NCBI RefSeq assembly: GCF_900105585.1
Contig: NZ_FNRT01000002.1
Span: 3,844,001-3,908,000, forward strand
Reading direction: 5' to 3'
Origin: Nocardioides exalbidus
Lineage (GTDB): Bacteria; Actinomycetota; Actinomycetes; Propionibacteriales; Nocardioidaceae
DNA: 64,000 nucleotides
Shown here: positions 43,441 to 57,905 of the stretch, one piece after another
Layout of the letters: each line of letters begins with the position of its first letter
Position numbering within the stretch: the first letter of the stretch is position 1
Translations under genes and position numbers: made by a program
Notes under the pieces: generated by a model
The model's input: only the letters and a program-made list of their open reading frames with translations
Told to the model about the DNA's origin: nothing
Database searches by the model: none

Positions 43441-45213
43441 TCAGCCGCGACCCTGCCCTTCGGGGAGGCACGCCCGCTCGGGCGCGGCGGTGTCGAGGAG
43501 CTCCCGGGCGTGGGCACGGGCGCTGTCGGAGTCCTCCACGCCGGCCAGCATCCGCGAGAGCTCACGCTCGCGGTCGTCCTCGCTGAGCGAGACCAGCCCC
43601 GACGTGGTGACCGATCCGTCGCTCGACTTGTGGACGACGACGTGGCGGTCCGCGTAGGCCGCCACCTGCGGCAGGTGGGTCACCACCAGGACCTGCGACG
43701 TGCGGGCGAGCGCTGCCAGCCGGCGGCCGACCTCGATGGCGGCCTTGCCGCCGACGCCGGCGTCCACCTCGTCGAAGACGAAGGTCGGCACCGACCCGGT
43801 CTCGGCCAGCGACACCTCGAGCGCGAGCATCACCCGCGACAGCTCGCCACCGGACGCTCCCTTGTGCAGTGGCCTGGGCTCGGCGCCCGTGTTGGCGGCC
43901 AGCAGGAACTCGACGTCGTCGACGCCGTGCGAGGTGGCGCGCAGCCACCGTCCGCCGACCTCGAGCTGGGGGCCGGCAGGCGTCTCGGGGGTCGGGGTCT
44001 CGTTCTGGGTGACCGCGATCGACACCTGGGCGTGCGGCATCGCCAGTGACGTCAGCTCGTCACTCACCGCCGAGCCCAGCTTCTTCGCCGCCGTGACGCG
44101 CTGCTTGGTCAGCTTGGCCGCCAAGGCGCCCAGCTCAGCGCGGATCCGGTCGCGCCGCGACTCGAGCTCGGAGATCTGTCCGTCGGTGTCCTCGAGGTCG
44201 AGCAGTCGCTTCGCGCCGTCCTCGGCCCACGCGAGCACCTCGTCGATGGTCTCGCCGTACTTCCGCGTCAACGCGGTCAGCGCCGCCCGTCGCTCGGAGA
44301 CGGCGGCCAGGCGTGCGGGGTCGGTCTCGAGGCTGGCGGCGTAGGACGCGACGTCGCCTGCCACGTCGACGAGGAGATGGCTCACCTCGGCGATCCGGTC
44401 GGCGAGCTCGCCGGCCTCGGCGTCGTGGTCGCGGACCCCGGCGAGCGCCTGCCGGGCCGCGCTCGTGGTCGCGAGCGCGTCGGTGGCGCCCTCCTCGCTC
44501 GACAACGCCTCGCGGGCCGTCTCGGCGGCCGTGCGCAGGGTGTCTGCGAAGCCGAGCCGCGTCTCCTCGGCCGCGAGCTCGGCGTCCTCGCCCGGCTTCG
44601 GGTCGATCTCCTCGACCTCGCCGAGCCCGAAGCGGAGCTGGTCGGCCTCGCGGGCACGCTGACGAGCGGACCCGACGACCTCGGCGAGGGTCCGCTCGGT
44701 CGCAGCCAGCTCGGCCCACAGGGAGGCGTACGACGCTGCCGTCGACGCCAGCGCCGCGCCACCGAACCGGTCGAGCGACGAGCGCTGTGCGCTCGCCTGG
44801 AGCAGTCGGTGCTGGTCGGACTGACCGTGCACCGCGACGAGCGGCTCGGCGACCTCGGCCAGCGTGGTCACCGGCACGGACGCACCGCCGACCCACGCCC
44901 GGGACCGGCCCTGGGCGGCCACGTTGCGGGCGAGCACGACCTGGTCGTCCTCGACCTCGCCACCGACGTCCTCGACGGCGGCGCGGAAGCCGTCGAGCGC
45001 CTTCGTGGCCACCACGCCCTCGACCCGTGCCTGCCTGGCACCGGACCGGACGGCGCCCGAGTCGGCGCGACCGCCCAGCAGCAGCCCGAGCGCGGTCACC
45101 ACCATCGTCTTGCCGGCACCGGTCTCTCCGGTGATGACCGTGAGACCCGGGCCGAGCTCCAGCGTCGAGGAATCGATGACTCCGAGCTGGCTGATCCGCA
45201 GCTCCTCAAGCAT
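43441..45213 (-). CDS. recN: DNA repair protein RecN
   Basis: 590 residues, SMC-like. N-terminal Walker A VITGETGAGKTMVVTAL (~27-43), coiled-coil arms (~160-340), ABC signature GASGGELSRVMLALEV (~455), Walker B FVFDEVDAGVGGKAAIEV and HLPQVAAYADRHVVVHKS. It acts in double-strand-break repair. ATG 45213 overlaps the end of nadK by 8 nt. Confidence 0.97.
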   Translation of the reverse strand: MLEELRISQLGVIDSSTLELGPGLTVITGETGAGKTMVVTALGLLLGGRADSGAVRSGARQARVEGVVATKALDGFRAAVEDVGGEVEDDQVVLARNVAAQGRSRAWVGGASVPVTTLAEVAEPLVAVHGQSDQHRLLQASAQRSSLDRFGGAALASTAASYASLWAELAATERTLAEVVGSARQRAREADQLRFGLGEVEEIDPKPGEDAELAAEETRLGFADTLRTAAETAREALSSEEGATDALATTSAARQALAGVRDHDAEAGELADRIAEVSHLLVDVAGDVASYAASLETDPARLAAVSERRAALTALTRKYGETIDEVLAWAEDGAKRLLDLEDTDGQISELESRRDRIRAELGALAAKLTKQRVTAAKKLGSAVSDELTSLAMPHAQVSIAVTQNETPTPETPAGPQLEVGGRWLRATSHGVDDVEFLLAANTGAEPRPLHKGASGGELSRVMLALEVSLAETGSVPTFVFDEVDAGVGGKAAIEVGRRLAALARTSQVLVVTHLPQVAAYADRHVVVHKSSDGSVTTSGLVSLSEDDRERELSRMLAGVEDSDSARAHARELLDTAAPERACLPEGQGRG

Positions 45214-46156
45214 CGGCGTCCCCTCCCTCGCGCCGGCGCCGCTCAGCGGCCCCGCGCCAGCCCTCGACCGGCAGGTCGAACTTGGCCACGAGCCGGTCGG
45301 TGAACGGCGCCTCGTGGAGCCGGACCAGGCGCACGGGGTGGGCTCCTCGGCGGATCTCGATCCGCGCACCGGTCGGCAGCGCGACCGTGCGGCGCCCGTC
45401 GCACCACAGCACGCCGGGCTCGTCGGTGGTGGACAGCACCTCGATGGCCAGGACCGAGCTCGGCGCCACGACCATCGGCCGCGCGAAGAGCGCATGTGCG
45501 CTCAGCGGCACCATCAGCAGGGCCTCGACCTCGGGCCACACCACCGGGCCACCGGCGCTGAAGTTGTAGGCGGTCGAGCCCGTCGGCGTCGCACACACGA
45601 CGCCGTCGCAGCCCCACCGCGACAGGGGTCGGCCATCGACCTCGACGACGACCTCGAGCATCCGCTCGCGCGCGGCCTTCTCGACGCTGGCCTCGTTGAG
45701 CGCGAACGTGGAGAACAGCACGTCCTTGCCCAGCAGCACCCGGACGTCGAGCGTCAGGCGGTCCTCGGCGGTGTAGCGCCGCTCGACGATGGCGCGGATC
45801 GTGGACTCGATGTCGTCCTGCTCGGCCTCGGCGAGGAACCCGACGTGCCCCAGGTTCACGCCCAGCAGCGGCGTGGTCGTCTCCCGGGTCAGCTCGGCGG
45901 CACGAAGGATCGACCCGTCGCCGCCGATCACCAGGACGAGCTCGCACCCCTCCCCGGGTACGTCGTGGGGCGAGGTCGTCTCGACGAGCCCGTCGGACTG
46001 CCCGAGGCCCAGGTCGGCCGCCTCGTCGGACAGCAGGCGCACGGCGATGTCGTGCCCGGTGAGGCTCCGGACGCAGGCGCGCGCGACCTCGCGCGCATCC
46101 GCCCGGCCGGTGTGGGCCAGCACGAGCACGCGGCGGCGGGGCCTCACGTCAGTCAC
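45206..46156 (-). CDS. nadK: NAD kinase
   Basis: 316 residues with the GGDGS motif (VLVIGGDGSILRAAEL, ~75-90), GVNLGHVGFL and the conserved DGVVCATPTGSTAYNFSAGGPVV (~180-202). Phosphorylates NAD to NADP. ATGA overlap with tlyA upstream and an 8-nt overlap with recN downstream. Confidence 0.98.
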   Translation of the reverse strand: MTDVRPRRRVLVLAHTGRADAREVARACVRSLTGHDIAVRLLSDEAADLGLGQSDGLVETTSPHDVPGEGCELVLVIGGDGSILRAAELTRETTTPLLGVNLGHVGFLAEAEQDDIESTIRAIVERRYTAEDRLTLDVRVLLGKDVLFSTFALNEASVEKAARERMLEVVVEVDGRPLSRWGCDGVVCATPTGSTAYNFSAGGPVVWPEVEALLMVPLSAHALFARPMVVAPSSVLAIEVLSTTDEPGVLWCDGRRTVALPTGARIEIRRGAHPVRLVRLHEAPFTDRLVAKFDLPVEGWRGAAERRRREGGDADA

Positions 46157-46992
46157 GGATCCACCCTCTCACCCGCCACCCCCATCGAGCCTGCGCGCTC
46201 GACCTCGGCAGCGATGTCGTCCGCGTCGATCTCCGCAGGACCGTGGCGCAGGAGCAGGAAGAACTCGACGTTGCCCGACGGACCGGGGAGCGGGCTGACC
46301 GTCACGGCCACCGCACCCCAGCCGCGCGCGGCAGCCAGGTCGGCGATGGTGGTCACGGCCTCGGCACGGAGCGCCAGGTCACGTACGACGCCGCCCTTGC
46401 CCACGCGCTCCTTGCCCACCTCGAACTGCGGCTTCACCATCAGCGCGAGCTCGCCGTCCTCGCGCGTGACCGCCAGCAGCGGGTCGAGCACGAGGGCAAG
46501 CGAGATGAACGACAGGTCGCCGACCACCAGGTCGACGGGCTCGCCGACGATCTCGAGGGTCAGCTCGCGGATGTTGGTCCGGTCGTGGACCTGGACCCGG
46601 TCGTCGCTCTGCAGCGACCACGCGAGCTGGCCGTAGCCGACGTCGACCGCGACCACCTCCCGGGCGCCGGCGCGAAGCAGGACGTCGGTGAACCCGCCGG
46701 TGGACGCTCCCGCGTCCAGGCACCGCTTGCCCTCGACGACCAAGCCGTGGTCCGCGAAGGCGGCCAGCGCGCCGGCGAGCTTGTGTCCCCCGCGGGACAC
46801 GTAGTCGACCGAGGTCGGGTCCTCGCGGACGACGATGGCGACGTCAGTCGTCACGCCGGTCGCTGGCTTCATCGCCGGGGCGCCCGACACGGTCACCCGG
46901 CCGGCGGCCACCAGCTCGCTGGCGTGCTCGCGCGACCTGGCGAGGCCGCGCCGCACGAGCTCCTGGTCGAGGCGTAGTCGTCGTGGTGGCAC
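46153..46992 (-). CDS. tlyA: TlyA-type rRNA 2'-O-methyltransferase
   Basis: 279 residues. N-terminal S4 domain (RLDQELVRRGLARSREHASELVAAGRVTV, ~6-34), then an FtsJ-like methyltransferase with CLDAGASTGGFTDVLLRAGA (SAM site, ~90) and DLSFISL; catalytic Lys in RGGHKLAGAL and MVKPQFEVGKE. TlyA methylates both 16S and 23S rRNA and affects capreomycin sensitivity in mycobacteria. Confidence 0.95.
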   Translation of the reverse strand: MPPRRLRLDQELVRRGLARSREHASELVAAGRVTVSGAPAMKPATGVTTDVAIVVREDPTSVDYVSRGGHKLAGALAAFADHGLVVEGKRCLDAGASTGGFTDVLLRAGAREVVAVDVGYGQLAWSLQSDDRVQVHDRTNIRELTLEIVGEPVDLVVGDLSFISLALVLDPLLAVTREDGELALMVKPQFEVGKERVGKGGVVRDLALRAEAVTTIADLAAARGWGAVAVTVSPLPGPSGNVEFFLLLRHGPAEIDADDIAAEVERAGSMGVAGERVDP

Positions 46993-46998
46993 GGTGCG

Positions 46999-47223
46999 TC
47001 AGGAACTCTGTGGGTCGTCGCCGGGCACCGGCTGGGCGTCGAGGGCCCGGCGCAGCTGTTCGTGCGCCCGCTCGAACACCGCGACGTGGTCCCCCACGGG
47101 CGCGTCCATGACCGACGCGACGTCCTCCAGGACGCGGTCGACCGCCTCCACCCCTGTGGGCTCGTAGTCCATCGGAGGGCGAGCAGGCTGGTCGGACGAG
47201 GTGTCCTCGGAAACCTGATCCAT
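46999..47223 (-). CDS. Small conserved hypothetical protein before tlyA
   Basis: 74 residues: an acidic, Pro-rich start then helix-rich TGVEAVDRVLEDVASVMDAPVGDHVAVFERAHEQLRRALD. A gene like this sits between the HAD gene and tlyA in many actinobacteria (Rv1693-like position). It is 6 nt from tlyA. No catalytic motif; function unknown. Confidence 0.8.
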   Translation of the reverse strand: MDQVSEDTSSDQPARPPMDYEPTGVEAVDRVLEDVASVMDAPVGDHVAVFERAHEQLRRALDAQPVPGDDPQSS

Positions 47224-47233
47224 GGCCGCGAGC

Positions 47234-48253
47234 CTACTCGGCGCCGAGGCGTCGGACCGGGCCGGGCGGGACCGTGTCGGAGATGTCTGCGACGCTCCCG
47301 GACTCGTCGAGGTGGAGCCAGCACGCCGTCGCCACGGTGCGCCACCAGTCAGCGTCACCACCCGCTCCGCTGACCTTCAACCGGCCGTCCTCCACCGTCG
47401 CGACCCAGCCGCCGAGCTCGACTCGCTGTTCCGTCACGTGAGGAATGGGATGCGGCTCGAACAGACCTTCCAGCGTCGGGTGGATGTACGACGGCCTCAG
47501 CTCCGGCGTCGCCGCCACCAAGTCCTCCAGCCAGGTCACCCCGGTGAGGACGAGCAGGGACGGTACGTCGATCGCGTGCGCCCCCTCGATGTCGGTGTCG
47601 AGACGGTCCCCGACCATGATCGGCCGGTCACCGCCGACGCGCAGCACGGTCTCCTCCATCAGCGGCTTCTCCGGCTTCCCGGCCACGGTCGGCGTGACGC
47701 CGGCGAACCCTGAGATCGTCTGCACCAGCACGCCGTGGCCCGGTGCCAGTCCGTAGGGCGTCGGGATCGTCATGTCGGTGTTGCTCGCGACGTAGGGCAG
47801 GCCGTCCCTGACCAGCGTCGAGACGCGCATGATGTCGCGCCACCGGACGTCGGGTCCGTAGCCACTCGCCACGGCGACCGCCCCCTCCGGGTCGGTCACC
47901 GGCTCGAGGCCCGCTTCGAGCAGCGCCACGCGCAGCCCCTCGCCCCCCAGCAACAGGATCTTCGCGTCCGGCCCGTGGGCCTCCGCCAGGAGTCGGGCCG
48001 CCGCCTGCGCCGACGTCACCACGTCGGCCTCGGTCGCCGACACGCCGACGCCGACCAGCTTCTCGGCCACCTGGGCGGGCGTCCGCGAGGCGTTGTTGGT
48101 CACGAAGGCCACGTGCCGTCCAGACGTCCGGATCCGCTCCACGCGCCCGGCGACACCCTCGATGGCCTCGGATCCGACGTAGACGACTCCGTCCAGGTCG
48201 AACATGACCAGGTCGTGCGCCTCCACGATCGGCGCTGTCGACTCCGCAAGCAT
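47234..48253 (-). CDS. HAD-IIA family phosphatase (NagD/PGP-like)
   Basis: 339 residues. HAD motif I VMFDLDGVVYVG (nucleophile and acid Asp, ~17-28), motif II FVTNNASRTP, motif III/IV in GKPEKPL and IMVGDRLDTDIEGAHA (~235). The type IIA cap lies between motifs II and III. Likely removes phosphate from small metabolites such as phosphoglycolate. The C-terminal ~75 residues (after WLEDLV) are an added domain. First gene of the operon to pyrG; ATG 48253 with GGTGGAG just upstream. Confidence 0.92.
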   Translation of the reverse strand: MLAESTAPIVEAHDLVMFDLDGVVYVGSEAIEGVAGRVERIRTSGRHVAFVTNNASRTPAQVAEKLVGVGVSATEADVVTSAQAAARLLAEAHGPDAKILLLGGEGLRVALLEAGLEPVTDPEGAVAVASGYGPDVRWRDIMRVSTLVRDGLPYVASNTDMTIPTPYGLAPGHGVLVQTISGFAGVTPTVAGKPEKPLMEETVLRVGGDRPIMVGDRLDTDIEGAHAIDVPSLLVLTGVTWLEDLVAATPELRPSYIHPTLEGLFEPHPIPHVTEQRVELGGWVATVEDGRLKVSGAGGDADWWRTVATACWLHLDESGSVADISDTVPPGPVRRLGAE

Positions 48254-48301
48254 GCTCCACCCCTTACTGGTCAGTGACGGTCGTCCCCCTACGATGCTCC
48301 G

Positions 48302-49423
48302 ATGGACTTCGAGACGGTCGTAGCGCCGCCGTACGTCGCGAAGCCCCTCACGCTCCTGCCGTTCACCGCAGTGATGCTGGCCCCGGGCCGAGTCGGAGAC
48401 CCGGCATCGGCTCGAGCCCTCGCGCGACCCTACCGCGACGTCGCCGCCCGGCTGACCCGGTGGATCGACCAACGGCGAGCCTCCACCGACACCGGCCCCG
48501 CGATCTACCTGCACGAGTACACCTCGAACGGCCTCACCGTCCGTGGACTCGTCGGGGCGCTCGACGTCTCGCACCGGGCCGAGTCGCTCGCCGACCGCGC
48601 CGTCTGGCCGCACGAGGCCATTCATCCCGAGCAGGCCGGTGAGCTCGCCGACCGCATGCTGCAGATGGACCTCAACCCGGCGCCGATCCTGCTCGTGCAC
48701 CACGGAGCCGCGTCGCTCCGCGAGCTGATCTCCCAGGTCGCCCGCTCCCGCCCCGACTGGCGCTACCTCGACCGCACCGGCCAGCGTCAGCGCATCTGGG
48801 CGATCCGGGACGACGAGGTCCTGGCCGAGATCGCGAGCCATCTCTCCGAGGCGCGCTGCCTGATCGCCGACGGGCACCACCGGTACGCCGCCTACCTCCG
48901 ACTGCAGGAGAACCGCCCCGGCACCCCGTGGGACACGGGCCTGGCCATGCTCGTCGACCAGCTCGACACCCCGCTGTTCCTCGGGGCGATCCACCGCACG
49001 CTCGCAGGCACGACGCTCGCCGCGCTGGCGCAGGCGGCCCGCGAGGTCGGCGCCGACGTCGTCGAGCAGGGACGACGTCATGCGCTCAGCGCCCTCGACA
49101 GCACGCACCTCGTCCTCACCGACGGCAGCACGTGGCACACGGTCGAACCGCGCGGGCTCGAGCGGGAAGCGGCGGTGTCGTGGCTCCACGACCGGGTGCT
49201 GACCCGGCTCACCCCAGCGGCCGGCACCATCGCCTACCACCACAACGTCGAGGACGCACTCGCCGCGGCGGGGACGACCTCGCCGGCCGTCCTCCTGCCG
49301 AGCCCGGACTTCGACCAGGTACGGGCGCTCGTCGAGGCCGGTGGCCTCCTCCCCGAGAAGGCCACGTCGTTCCAGCCGAAGCCCAGCCTCGGGGTCCTCA
49401 TGCGACCGGTGACCGACGGATGA
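48302..49423 (+). CDS. DUF1015-family protein
   Basis: 373 residues. N-terminal VVAPPYV, and the family hallmark LIADGHHRYAAYLRL (~190-205) and a C-terminal NVEDALAAAG. DUF1015 proteins are linked by genome context to serine kinase or amino-acid metabolism; a kinase role has been proposed for some. TACGAT (48290-48295) ends 7 nt before ATG 48302, consistent with a leaderless transcript. Divergent from the HAD gene with a 48-nt spacer; the 3' end overlaps the ssb-like gene by 26 nt. Confidence 0.88.
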   Translation: MDFETVVAPPYVAKPLTLLPFTAVMLAPGRVGDPASARALARPYRDVAARLTRWIDQRRASTDTGPAIYLHEYTSNGLTVRGLVGALDVSHRAESLADRAVWPHEAIHPEQAGELADRMLQMDLNPAPILLVHHGAASLRELISQVARSRPDWRYLDRTGQRQRIWAIRDDEVLAEIASHLSEARCLIADGHHRYAAYLRLQENRPGTPWDTGLAMLVDQLDTPLFLGAIHRTLAGTTLAALAQAAREVGADVVEQGRRHALSALDSTHLVLTDGSTWHTVEPRGLEREAAVSWLHDRVLTRLTPAAGTIAYHHNVEDALAAAGTTSPAVLLPSPDFDQVRALVEAGGLLPEKATSFQPKPSLGVLMRPVTDG

Positions 49424-49781
49424 TCCGTCCGGAGGACGCCTCGACCTCGACACGCGACCGAGTTGCACCCCCTGCCTGGTAGAACCGGCACCTCACCGCA
49501 CCCTCCACCTCGACGACGTCGCCGGGCCGCCACGTCGCGACGCTGCGACGCAACCGCGGCGCCCACGCCGTGCACGGCACGGAGTCGACCCGCTGGGCAC
49601 TCCCCTTCGCCGATGTCGACCTGGGCGCAGCGCCCCGTTCGATCGAGATCCTGAACGTCATCAGCGTGTCTCCGCTTGGCAGCTCCACCGCTGCAGGTGC
49701 GGCACTCAGCCGGCCCACCAGTCGTACGTCGTTCGCGACGAGCTCGGCGTCGCTCTCTTCCATCATTCGTGCCTTGGTCAC
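49398..49781 (-). CDS. Short single-stranded-DNA-binding (OB-fold) protein
   Basis: 127 residues. OB-fold core NDVRLVGRLSAAPAAVELPSGDTLMTFRISIER...VPCTAWAPRLRRSVATWRPGDVVEVEGAVRCRFYQAGGATRSRVEVEA. It lacks the acidic DDDLPF-like C-terminal tip of the main SSB, so it is a secondary SSB or primosomal PriB-like form. GTG 49781 has AGGAGGTG upstream. Its end overlaps the convergent DUF1015 gene. Confidence 0.85.
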   Translation of the reverse strand: MTKARMMEESDAELVANDVRLVGRLSAAPAAVELPSGDTLMTFRISIERGAAPRSTSAKGSAQRVDSVPCTAWAPRLRRSVATWRPGDVVEVEGAVRCRFYQAGGATRSRVEVEASSGRIIRRSPVA

Positions 49782-49934
49782 TGTGCACCTCCTGGACCGA
49801 ACCCTGCAGCCGGCGACCGACAGCAACGGCGGAAGTGGGGGCCACCCTGTGGAGAACGCGCCTCGAGCACTGCCTGTGGACGCAATCTGGCCCGCCAACG
49901 CGAAGCCGTAGGGGGAGCGAAGGTCCGGAAATGC

Positions 49935-49967
49935 AAAAGTGGAGCCACCCGAAGGTGACTCCACTTT
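49935..49967 (-). terminator. rRNA operon terminator
   Basis: Near-perfect hairpin on the minus strand (AAAGTGGAGTCACC - TTCG - GGTGGCTCCACTTT) followed by a T-run, just past the 5S gene. Confidence 0.92.
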
Positions 49968-49979
49968 CACAATGTATGT

Positions 49980-50097
49980 CCGGCGGCGTCCTACTCTCCC
50001 ACAACCTCTCGGTTGCAGTACCATCGGCGCTGAAAGGCTTAACTTCCGGGTTCGGTATGGGACCGGGTGTTTCCCGTTTCGCTATGGCCGCCGTAAC
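49980..50097 (-). rRNA. rrf: 5S ribosomal RNA
   Basis: On the minus strand the sequence starts GTTACGGCGGCCATAGCG and includes the conserved CCCGGTCCCATACCGAACCCGGAAG region, ending CGCCGCCGGAC, which pairs with the 5' end. Ends are estimated to within a few bases. Confidence 0.95.
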
Positions 50098-50254
50098 TCT
50101 TTCAACTCAACGCCCTCTCCCACACATGTGTGTGGGTGTGGGTGTGTTGGTTGGGAACTGCCTAGTGGACGCGAACATGTGTGTTCGTCTTGTGCGCGGG
50201 TGTCTTACGTGTGTACGTCTGCCACAGATTGTTTTGTGGTGTTGTGTACGTGGT
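50098..50254 (-). other. 23S-5S spacer
   Basis: About 155 nt of GT-rich sequence with a CCCACACA-TG-TGTGTGGG hairpin (50119-50136), probably part of rRNA processing. No tRNA gene seen. Confidence 0.6.
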
Positions 50255-55433
<5,179 letters not shown>

Positions 55434-55734
55434 ACCATCAACCCCACCCACCCACCCAAAAAGGCAGAACAGACAAGGCGACTATCAATAAGAGCCACAT
55501 CCATGACTGAACAAAACTAGCGAAAGACACCCCAACCAAAAGGTCAAGGCATCAGCCAGAATCATTGTCAAAGAAACCGCGACACCACACCCCAACCCAA
55601 AAAGGCCAGAGCAAACATGATGTCAACGGGGCATAACAAACTAATTCGTCGACTAATCAAACACACTGTTGAGTTCTCAAAAATCAGACGCACCCGATCC
55701 TCGCCAGCTGTGCTGGTCCGGTCGCGGGGCAACC
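55434..55734 (-). other. rRNA operon leader
   Basis: About 300 nt between the predicted start site and 16S. It contains the actinobacterial pre-rRNA leader element TTGAGAACTCAACAGTGTG (55662-55680 on the plus strand as its complement), associated with antitermination or processing. Two further TTGACA-like hexamers lie in the leader but without convincing -10 boxes. Confidence 0.65.
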
Positions 55735-55740
55735 TGCAGA

Positions 55741-55769
55741 AACTTACCGGGCGCGTTGTCCTGAGTCAA
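55741..55769 (-). promoter_or_regulatory. rRNA operon promoter
   Basis: On the minus strand TTGACT (55764-55769) and TAAGTT (55741-55746) are separated by exactly 17 bp. This is a near-consensus housekeeping sigma promoter about 300 nt upstream of 16S. Confidence 0.75.
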
Positions 55770-55913
55770 ACTCGGAGTCTGACGCTCGGTGGTGGTCGCA
55801 GCTGGTCTCCGTTCCATCCAGCCTTCTGGCCGGGGAGCGGCGCCGCTTGCGGCGACAGAGAGAACATTAACCACACCCCGGCGGGCATGCAAAACCGGGG
55901 GTGCCTCCTCGAC

Positions 55914-55937
55914 AAAACCGCAGGTCAGCGACCTGCG
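55914..55937 (-). terminator. Terminator of the arg-mpg operon
   Basis: Minus-strand hairpin CGCAGGTC-GCT-GACCTGCG followed by GTTTTGT; the mpg stop codon lies within the stem. A second stem (ACCCCGG/CCGGGGT, 55874-55901) follows as a possible backup. Confidence 0.8.
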
Positions 55938-56533
55938 CGTGGCCGCGGGGCGGCTGGTCGGTAGACGCTGACCGTCGGATCGCCGGTGATCCAGAAGCGC
56001 CACGGCCGGTCGGCGGCGTGCCGCAGACCGACCCGTGGACCAGTCGAGATGTCCGCCGGTGACTCCCCCGCGACCAGGGTCGGCGCGGCGCCGTTGGCCG
56101 ACAGGTCGATTCCGAGCGCCTGGCACAACCGCGCAGGGCCTCGCGCGAGGTCGCGGTCGGAGCTCCCGGGTCGTCGTACTCGCGCGGCGTCGATGCCGTC
56201 GACGACCTCCCCGGCGCGGAGGAGCACGGCACCCGGCTCGCCCTCCGGTCCGGTGACCAGGTTGACGCAGTGGTGCATGCCGTAGACGAAGTAGACGTAG
56301 AGACGGCCGGGCGGTCCGAACATCACGGCGTTGCGGGGCGTCGGGCCACGGAAGGCGTGCGAGCCCGGGTCGCCGGGTCCGGCGTAGGCCTCGACCTCCG
56401 TGAGGCGCAGCGAGACCCCACCGTGGGTGAGCACGGCGCCGAGGAGTCGCGGCGCGACCTCGAGCGGGTCGCCCTCAGCCCAGGCGAGCACGGTGGGCGG
56501 CGCTCGCCGTCCGGAGCTCGTCGAGCTGCTCAC
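55925..56533 (-). CDS. mpg: 3-methyladenine DNA glycosylase (AAG/MPG family)
   Basis: 202 residues with the AAG fold motifs RLLGAVLTHGGVSLRLTEVEAYAGPGDPGSHAFRG (catalytic Glu and DPGSHA, ~29-63), RNAVMFGPPGRLYVYFVYGMHHCVNLVTG and AVLLRAGEVVDG. It excises alkylated purines. GTG 56533 overlaps argH by 59 nt and has no clear ribosome binding site; a later GTG near 56491 would also keep the domain. Last gene of the arginine transcript. Confidence 0.9.
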   Translation of the reverse strand: MSSSTSSGRRAPPTVLAWAEGDPLEVAPRLLGAVLTHGGVSLRLTEVEAYAGPGDPGSHAFRGPTPRNAVMFGPPGRLYVYFVYGMHHCVNLVTGPEGEPGAVLLRAGEVVDGIDAARVRRPGSSDRDLARGPARLCQALGIDLSANGAAPTLVAGESPADISTGPRVGLRHAADRPWRFWITGDPTVSVYRPAAPRPRAGR

Positions 56534-57905
56534 GCACGCTGACGGGAGCCGTACCTCCGCGTCCGGAGCGGGACGACACCGATCCCTCGACGGTGAGCAC
56601 GGAGCGCACGTCCGGCGTCAGCGACGGCGAGATCTCCGCGAGCTGCTCGTCGGTGAGGTCGGGCAGGTCGCAGCCGAGCTCCTCGCAGCGGCGTACGCAG
56701 GCACCGGCCAGCTCGTGCGCGTCACGGAACGGCACGCCCTCGCGGACCAGCCACTCGGCGACGTCGGTCGCGAGCGAGAAGCCCTGCGGGGCGAGATCGG
56801 CCATCCGGGCGGTGTTGAAGGTCAGCGTGGCGACCATCCCGGTCACCGCGGGCAGCAGCACCTCGAGGGTCTGCACGGAGTCGAAGACCGGCTCCTTGTC
56901 CTCCTGCAGGTCGCGGTTGTAGGCCAGCGGGAGGCCCTTGAGCGTCGCCATCAGCCCCGACAGGTTGCCGATCAGCCGCCCGGACTTGCCGCGTGCGAGC
57001 TCGGCGATGTCGGGGTTCTTCTTCTGCGGCATGATGCTCGACCCCGTCGACCAGGAGTCGTGGAGCGTCGCGAAGTCGAACTCGCGCGTCGTCCAGAGGA
57101 TGACCTCCTCCGCGAGGCGGGAGAGGTCGACGCCGACCTGGGCGGTGACGAAGGCGAACTCCGCGGCGAAGTCGCGGGAGGCCGTGCCGTCGATCGAGTT
57201 GGGCGACGAGCCGGAGAAGCCCAGCTCGGCGGCGACGGCCTCGGGGTCGAGGCCGAGCGTCTGGCCGGCGAGGGCACCGGAGCCGTACGGCGAGTCGCTC
57301 GCGACCCGGGCGTCCCAGTCGCGCAGCCGCTCGACGTCGCGCACCAGCGGCCACGCGTGGGCGAGCAGGTGGTGCGAGAGCAGGACCGGTTGGGCGTGCT
57401 GGAGGTGCGTGCGTCCCGGCATGATCACGTCCAGGTGCCCGGCGGCCTGCTGCTCGAGCACGTCGACGAGGTCGAGCACGAGCGCGGCGACGGTCCGCGC
57501 GTGGTCGCGCAGGTAGGCCCGGAACAGGGTGGCCACCTGGTCGTTGCGCGAGCGACCGGCGCGGAGCCGGCCGCCGACCTCGGGACCCACCTCCTCGAGC
57601 AGCAGCCGCTCGAGCGCGCCGTGGACGTCCTCGTCGGAGTCGGCCGGGTGCAGGTCGCCGGCGGCGTACCTCTCCCCCAGTGCCGACAGGCCGCGGAGGA
57701 GCTCGGCGTGGTCGGCATCGGTGAGCAGCCCGGCGCGGTGCAGCGCGTTGGCGTGGGCGCGCGACCCGGCGAGGTCGTAGGACGTCAGCTGCCAGTCGAA
57801 GTGCGTCGACCTCGACAGCGCCTGCAGCTCGGGGGACGGCCCGCTCGCGAAGCGGCCGCCCCAGAGCGAGCCCTCGTTGGTGGTGCCCGTGCTCGCGTCT
57901 GCCAT
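56475..57905 (-). CDS. argH: Argininosuccinate lyase
   Basis: 476 residues. Superfamily signature GTASRDFAAEFAFV and the mobile loop GSSIMPQKKNPDIAELARGKSGR (~278-300, catalytic Ser), plus RTHLQHAQPVLLSHH (catalytic His region). It splits argininosuccinate to arginine and fumarate. ATG 57905 overlaps argG's stop by one base (TGATG). Confidence 0.98.
   Translation of the reverse strand: MADASTGTTNEGSLWGGRFASGPSPELQALSRSTHFDWQLTSYDLAGSRAHANALHRAGLLTDADHAELLRGLSALGERYAAGDLHPADSDEDVHGALERLLLEEVGPEVGGRLRAGRSRNDQVATLFRAYLRDHARTVAALVLDLVDVLEQQAAGHLDVIMPGRTHLQHAQPVLLSHHLLAHAWPLVRDVERLRDWDARVASDSPYGSGALAGQTLGLDPEAVAAELGFSGSSPNSIDGTASRDFAAEFAFVTAQVGVDLSRLAEEVILWTTREFDFATLHDSWSTGSSIMPQKKNPDIAELARGKSGRLIGNLSGLMATLKGLPLAYNRDLQEDKEPVFDSVQTLEVLLPAVTGMVATLTFNTARMADLAPQGFSLATDVAEWLVREGVPFRDAHELAGACVRRCEELGCDLPDLTDEQLAEISPSLTPDVRSVLTVEGSVSSRSGRGGTAPVSVREQLDELRTASAAHRARLG

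Noticed and set aside
55575..55630. Two TTGACA hexamers in the rRNA leader as extra promoters
   Set aside because: No acceptable -10 sequence at 16-19 bp; the 55741-55769 promoter is much better.
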